Shown here piece after piece: positions 58,882-62,141 of a stretch of 62,141 bases of DNA. The notes beneath the pieces are model-generated. The model was not told where the DNA came from and made no database searches. It saw only the letters and a list, made by a program, of their open reading frames with translations. The stretch comes from Bacteroidales bacterium. Lineage in GTDB: Bacteria > Bacteroidota > Bacteroidia > Bacteroidales > UBA932. Made by a program: the position numbers and the translations under genes. Each line of letters opens with the position of its first letter. The stretch's first letter is position 1. The stretch is from assembly GCA_028700975.1 (NCBI GenBank), contig JAQVRQ010000004.1:1-62141 (forward strand), given 5' to 3'.

Positions 58882-59646
58882 ATGAAAAAACTATTTTCAA
58901 CGATAGCATTAAGTTTTATGCTTCTATTGTCTGTGTCATTATTTTCACAGACAATACCTAAGACGATGAACATTTATGAAAAGAACGGAACTGTAACCAA
59001 AATACCGCTTGACAGAATTGAAAAAATAACCTTTGACGGCCCTCAAATTACATATACAGAAAATGTTGTAAGAGATGGAGACGGCAACATTTATCAGACC
59101 GTAAAGATTGGTCACCAAGTATGGATGGCATCAAATCTGAAGACAACAAAATATATTGATGGTACACCTATAAATAACATCCGGATTGGAGAAGAATGGA
59201 TAAAAACTAAATCAGGGGCCTATTGCTGGTATATGAATAACTCTGACAATAAAGAGGTCTTTGGTGGACTCTATAACTGGTATGCAGTTGCAGAAGACAA
59301 AATTTGCCCAAGAGGTTTTCACGTTCCAAGAAAAGAAGAGTGGGGAGCACTGATAGGATATCTTGGAAGCAGAGAGGCAGGGGCAAAACTTAGAGTAGCA
59401 GGAGATCAATATTGGAAAGATAGTCAGCCTCAAACAGATAACTCAAGCGGCTTTAGCGCTCTCCCAGGAGGAGTAAGACACGCAAATGCGACCTTCCAGG
59501 GTGAAGGGACTATTGCAAGATGGTGGGCTATTGATCCAAGAACCCCTGATGAAGGTGAAGCCGTAATCTTATACAACAATGGCAGTGCCGTGATTCATCC
59601 AGCTAGAAAAATGATGGGCTTTTCTGTACGCTGCGTAAGAGACTAA
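58882..59646 (+). CDS. FISUMP-domain protein (Fibrobacter succinogenes major paralogous domain)
   Basis: A 254-residue exported protein with signal peptide ending near 'SLFSQT'. The FISUMP domain (TIGR02145-type) is clear: 'GNIYQTVKIGHQVWMASNLKT', 'YCWYMNNSDNKEVFGGLYNWYAV', 'CPRGFHVPRKEEWGALIGYLG', 'FSALPGGVRH' and the C-terminal 'GFSVRCVRD'. Two Cys in the CPRG and RCV blocks may form a disulfide. The domain is typical of secreted or surface proteins of Fibrobacter and Bacteroidota. The function is not established. It is paired with the BNR-like lipoprotein. Confidence 0.9.
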   Translation: MKKLFSTIALSFMLLLSVSLFSQTIPKTMNIYEKNGTVTKIPLDRIEKITFDGPQITYTENVVRDGDGNIYQTVKIGHQVWMASNLKTTKYIDGTPINNIRIGEEWIKTKSGAYCWYMNNSDNKEVFGGLYNWYAVAEDKICPRGFHVPRKEEWGALIGYLGSREAGAKLRVAGDQYWKDSQPQTDNSSGFSALPGGVRHANATFQGEGTIARWWAIDPRTPDEGEAVILYNNGSAVIHPARKMMGFSVRCVRD

Positions 59647-59648
59647 CT

Positions 59649-60794
59649 CTACTGTTTGTAAACAGCAATCGCCTCTTTAAGCTTCTCCCAGTAGCCCTCG
59701 GTTCTCTCAACAAGTTCAAGCGAGAAGAGGCAGACTCCCTTTGACCCTCCATTTTTAGCATAATTGAAGAACTCGTTAATTCTCTCTTTAGGAACGTGTC
59801 CAACAAAAAGTCCTGAGGTTAGGCGTGCTTTGCTCCCACTGCTCTTCAACGCCTCAACACCCTCTCTGGTTGCCCTCTCTATATCCTGGTCCTCCCAGTC
59901 GTAGAACTTGTGATATATCATAGGTAGCAGAACATCTACGTTCTTAAAGTTTGCCCAGTCCTGTCTTACAAGTTTTTTTGACTCTTCAGGGGATGCAAAG
60001 ACTGCCGCAGAGGATACTTTTCCGTGTGCCTTAATCTCTTTGGCAACCTCACTTGCCATATTAGCAAGGGCATCCCATCTATACTGCATCCACTGCTCAT
60101 CTGCAGTAGGGTCTTCAATATCCATCGGATCCACCCCTGTTAACTCCTTATATTGCTTTCTGCACTCATCGCAATAACAGAAATCCCAAAGAGGGTAAAC
60201 CCTATCCTGTACAACATTTCTTGATTCGTGGAGTCCGTAAGGAAGAATTGCATCGGGGTACCTGATAAAGTCCAAATGAACCCCTGCCAATCCCTCAATT
60301 TCAGCCAGCTCGGCAACCCTATCCTTAAGATATTCTATTGCCTCCGGTCTTGATGGGCAGAGCCATCTATAATGCTCTCTGTTGTATAATTTAATATCCA
60401 GACAAGACTCTCCTTGTGCGTTTACCTGATACCAATCCGGATGAGCATTTCTGAGGCTCATTTCTGTTCTGTTTGTTGTCCACATCCAGGCGTGAAGCTC
60501 AATATTGTATTTCTGAGAATATTCAAGAGCTCTTTTTACTATGAATATAGCTGCACTGTCTCTGAATGATGTAGAGTCACCAAGTACCTCGGGATAGCCT
60601 CCGTGACACTCCAGAATAATTGCGTCAATACCTGCATCAGATGCATTTTTAAAATAGTGCTCCCATTGATCAGGAGACATTGTGGTTTTGCCGGACATCC
60701 AGGCCCAAACTTTCTTATCGGCACTATCCTGCCTTCCACAAGACAATATAAGAGAAGATATTAGCAAAACAAAGGGGATTATAAGTTTCTTCAT
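59649..60794 (-). CDS. GH10-like (GHL10) glycosyl hydrolase, lipoprotein
   Basis: A 381-residue lipoprotein (signal ends 'LILSC') with a TIM barrel like the family 10-like hydrolases (GHL10, DUF187). Marks: 'DAGIDAIILECHGGYPEVLG', 'IELHAWMWTTNRTEM', 'HPDWYQVNAQGES', 'WLCPSRPEAIEYLKDRVAEL' and 'GVHLDFIRYPD'. The 'FCYCDECRKQY' segment gives a cluster of Cys, possibly a metal site. Members act on unknown glycosidic or murein-like substrates. It converges on the FISUMP gene with a 2-bp gap and is divergent from the fructosamine-kinase-like gene. Confidence 0.85.
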   Translation of the reverse strand: MKKLIIPFVLLISSLILSCGRQDSADKKVWAWMSGKTTMSPDQWEHYFKNASDAGIDAIILECHGGYPEVLGDSTSFRDSAAIFIVKRALEYSQKYNIELHAWMWTTNRTEMSLRNAHPDWYQVNAQGESCLDIKLYNREHYRWLCPSRPEAIEYLKDRVAELAEIEGLAGVHLDFIRYPDAILPYGLHESRNVVQDRVYPLWDFCYCDECRKQYKELTGVDPMDIEDPTADEQWMQYRWDALANMASEVAKEIKAHGKVSSAAVFASPEESKKLVRQDWANFKNVDVLLPMIYHKFYDWEDQDIERATREGVEALKSSGSKARLTSGLFVGHVPKERINEFFNYAKNGGSKGVCLFSLELVERTEGYWEKLKEAIAVYKQ

Positions 60795-60860
60795 ATTCCA
60801 AATTTAACAATTTTGATCCAAAAAGCTGAACAAATTATTGAATAAAGCGTTTGAAAATAT

Positions 60861-61604
60861 ATGATGGGGCACACAAAGAGAGGAGCAGCAGGAGATTCAT
60901 TCAAATGCGAGGCAAACGGATTAAAAGAGCTTGCTAAAGCAGATGCTTTACCTGTTGCAAAGGTAATCTCATATGGTCCAAATTTCATCACTACCGAGTA
61001 TATCGCGGCTAACCAACCATCTAAAGATTTCTTTAAAAAATTTGGAATGGGGCTGGCGCTTCTTCATAAATACAAACAGAGTGAATACGGTTTTTTCGAA
61101 AACAATTTTATTGGGGCCACCCCTCAGCTAAATTTGGCAACAGAGAAAGAGAAGAGGAGCTGGAGTGAGTTTTTCTTTAATAAAAGAGTACTTTTTCAAT
61201 ACCTTCTTTTGGAGCAGAACGGACTTTTAACAGAAAATATAATAACCGGATTTCGCAAGCTCGAGAGAGTTTTGCCTGCCATTTTAGATGGTGTAGAAGA
61301 GGAGGGAGCATCTCTGCTTCACGGGGATTTATGGTCCGGGAACTATATATGCAACACTCGGGACAAGGCAGTACTTATTGACCCGGCAGTCTATTATGGC
61401 CATCGGGAGACAGACCTGGCAATGACAAGGCTTTTTGGATATTTCCCCTCAGATTTTTACAAAGCATATAATGAGGAGTATCCTCTTACAAATGGGTGGA
61501 GAGAGCGAGAAAAGTTATACCAGCTATATCACCTGATGAATCACCTCAACATTTTTGGCACAAGCTACCGTCCGGAAGTAGAGAGATTGCTCTCGTCAAT
61601 TTAG
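60861..61604 (+). CDS. Fructosamine kinase family protein, N-terminally short
   Basis: A 247-residue protein of the fructosamine/ketosamine-3-kinase fold, which phosphorylates ketosamines. The family core is present: 'FKCEANGLKELAKAD', 'YGFFENNFIGATPQLN', the catalytic 'SLLHGDLWSGNYICN' and the DFG-equivalent 'AVLIDPAVYYGHRETDLAM'. The nucleotide-binding N-terminal strands with the Gly-rich loop and the ATP Lys (about 40 residues) are missing. An in-frame TGA at 60852-60854 blocks any upstream extension. It may be inactive, or have a non-standard ATP site. The gap to the divergent GHL10 gene is only 66 bp. Confidence 0.82.
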   Translation: MMGHTKRGAAGDSFKCEANGLKELAKADALPVAKVISYGPNFITTEYIAANQPSKDFFKKFGMGLALLHKYKQSEYGFFENNFIGATPQLNLATEKEKRSWSEFFFNKRVLFQYLLLEQNGLLTENIITGFRKLERVLPAILDGVEEEGASLLHGDLWSGNYICNTRDKAVLIDPAVYYGHRETDLAMTRLFGYFPSDFYKAYNEEYPLTNGWREREKLYQLYHLMNHLNIFGTSYRPEVERLLSSI

Positions 61605-61605
61605 C

Positions 61606-61622
61606 ACAATATTGTATATTTG
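61606..61622 (+). promoter_or_regulatory. Palindrome and -7 promoter element for the DUF2461 gene
   Basis: ACAATATTGT (61606-61615) is a 10-bp palindrome overlapping by one base the -7 box TATATTTG (61615-61622). The ATG at 61628 is 5 bp after the box, so the transcript may be leaderless. Confidence 0.45.
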
Positions 61623-61627
61623 CTTCT

Positions 61628-62141
61628 ATGAAAAAAGTATTGGAATTCCTGAATAATCTTCAAGAGAATAACTACAGAGAGTGGTTTGAAGAACACAAAA
61701 CCGAGTACAAAGAGGCTCAGGCTATCTTTAACCAAACAGTTGATAAACTAATTGCCGGCATCTCTGAATTTGACCCCGCGGTAGCTAAACTATCTGCCAA
61801 GAATTGCACTTTTAGAATTTACCGAGATGTACGGTTTTCAAAAAACAAGGCTCCATACAAAACCCATATGGGAGCATTTATATCTCCTTATGGCAAAGGA
61901 GGAGGTTATTCCGGATACTATTTTCATATTGAGGCCGAGGGTGCTAATTATATAGGAGGCAACATCCTGAGCACAGGTGTTTACAGACCGGAACCGGCTG
62001 CACTTAAAAGCATACGCGAAGAGATTTTCTTAAATGGAGACCAATTTCAAGAGACCATATCTAAAGCGAACAACTTCAAAATCGAGACCGGTGAAACATT
62101 AAAAAGGGTACCCGGCGGATACCCCTCAGAATTCAAATATG
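61628..62141 (+). CDS. DUF2461 domain-containing protein (3' end outside window)
   Basis: A frame of 171 complete codons, open to the right edge, so the gene is cut by the window. This is why it is not in the ORF track. The protein starts MKKVLEFLNNLQENNYREWF and continues with 'RIYRDVRFSKNKAPYKTHMGAFISP' and 'GYYFHIEAEGANYIGGNI', matching DUF2461 (TIGR02453-type), a small cytosolic family of unknown function. It follows the fructosamine-kinase-like gene by 23 bp but has its own -7 box. Confidence 0.9.
   Translation, partial: MKKVLEFLNNLQENNYREWFEEHKTEYKEAQAIFNQTVDKLIAGISEFDPAVAKLSAKNCTFRIYRDVRFSKNKAPYKTHMGAFISPYGKGGGYSGYYFHIEAEGANYIGGNILSTGVYRPEPAALKSIREEIFLNGDQFQETISKANNFKIETGETLKRVPGGYPSEFKY

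Noticed and set aside
1-62141. tRNA, rRNA or known riboswitch genes
   Set aside because: Intergenic regions were read for these and none was recognisable; most gaps are under 100 bp. A tRNAscan/Infernal run would settle this.

Overview
The window is a gene-dense, AT-rich stretch of a Bacteroidota chromosome, most likely order Bacteroidales. The evidence is the gene content: Reg_prop/Y_Y_Y sensor kinases, a TonB-dependent receptor with a DUF4876 lipoprotein and a DUF6850 barrel, DUF5686, DUF1460, DUF4105, a FISUMP-domain protein and a type II pantothenate kinase. Many lipobox signal peptides, the lack of Shine-Dalgarno sequences, and repeated TAnnTTTG (-7 type) promoter elements point the same way. 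I cannot name a genus. I found no tRNA, rRNA, CRISPR array or transposase. Fifty protein genes are called, two of them cut by the window edges.

Layout. 1-11.9 kb (+): two S9 peptidases, then two tandem lipoprotein-type sensor kinases with propeller sensor domains; the second has lost its phospho-acceptor His. 11.9-15.7 kb (-): ssb, cysS, a Tat-exported DUF362 protein and DUF6599. 15.8-20 kb: a histidine phosphatase (-), then a Zn-ribbon protein, a coiled-coil lipoprotein and an M3 peptidase (+). 20-34.3 kb (-): twelve almost gap-free genes: hemerythrin, DsbA-like, sensor kinase, Nudix-like protein, serine hydrolase, nnrD, DUF5698, amidase, DUF4105, TonB receptor, DUF4876 and DUF6850. 34.4-37.2 kb: pdxH, then an Fnr-like regulator divergent from an atypical thioredoxin and trxB, with Fnr-box-like sites between them. 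37.2-42.7 kb: a TPR protein (-), then DUF5686, GDPD and DUF1460 (+). 42.7-45.2 kb: a HerA-like ATPase followed by a non-coding region built of long duplicated, hairpin-rich repeats. 45.2-49.5 kb: AMP-ligase, an EreA/ChaN-like protein, a small ORF, a second Crp-type regulator and OsmC. 49.6-62.1 kb: GH20-like and GH5 hydrolases, a transglutaminase-like protein, coaW, a serine hydrolase, an NAD(P)-binding protein, a BNR-like lipoprotein with a FISUMP protein, a GH10-like hydrolase, an N-terminally short fructosamine kinase and a partial DUF2461 gene.

How the genes may work together. Most products are predicted to act in the envelope: peptide breakdown (two S9, M3), glycan breakdown (GH5, GH20-like, GH10-like), outer-membrane uptake (TonB receptor module) and sensing across the membrane. 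The redox genes (Fnr-like regulator, thioredoxin, TrxB, hemerythrin, DsbA, OsmC) suggest an organism that handles shifts in oxygen or oxidants.

The most unusual items are these: the H-to-N kinase paralogue; the Fnr-like regulator, non-canonical thioredoxin and TrxB locus with its repeated operators; a start codon placed inside the loop of a terminator hairpin (46.73 kb); the 44.3-45.0 kb repeat element; and the kinase/Nudix-like/serine-hydrolase overlap group. All functional statements come from motifs read by eye; no search was run.
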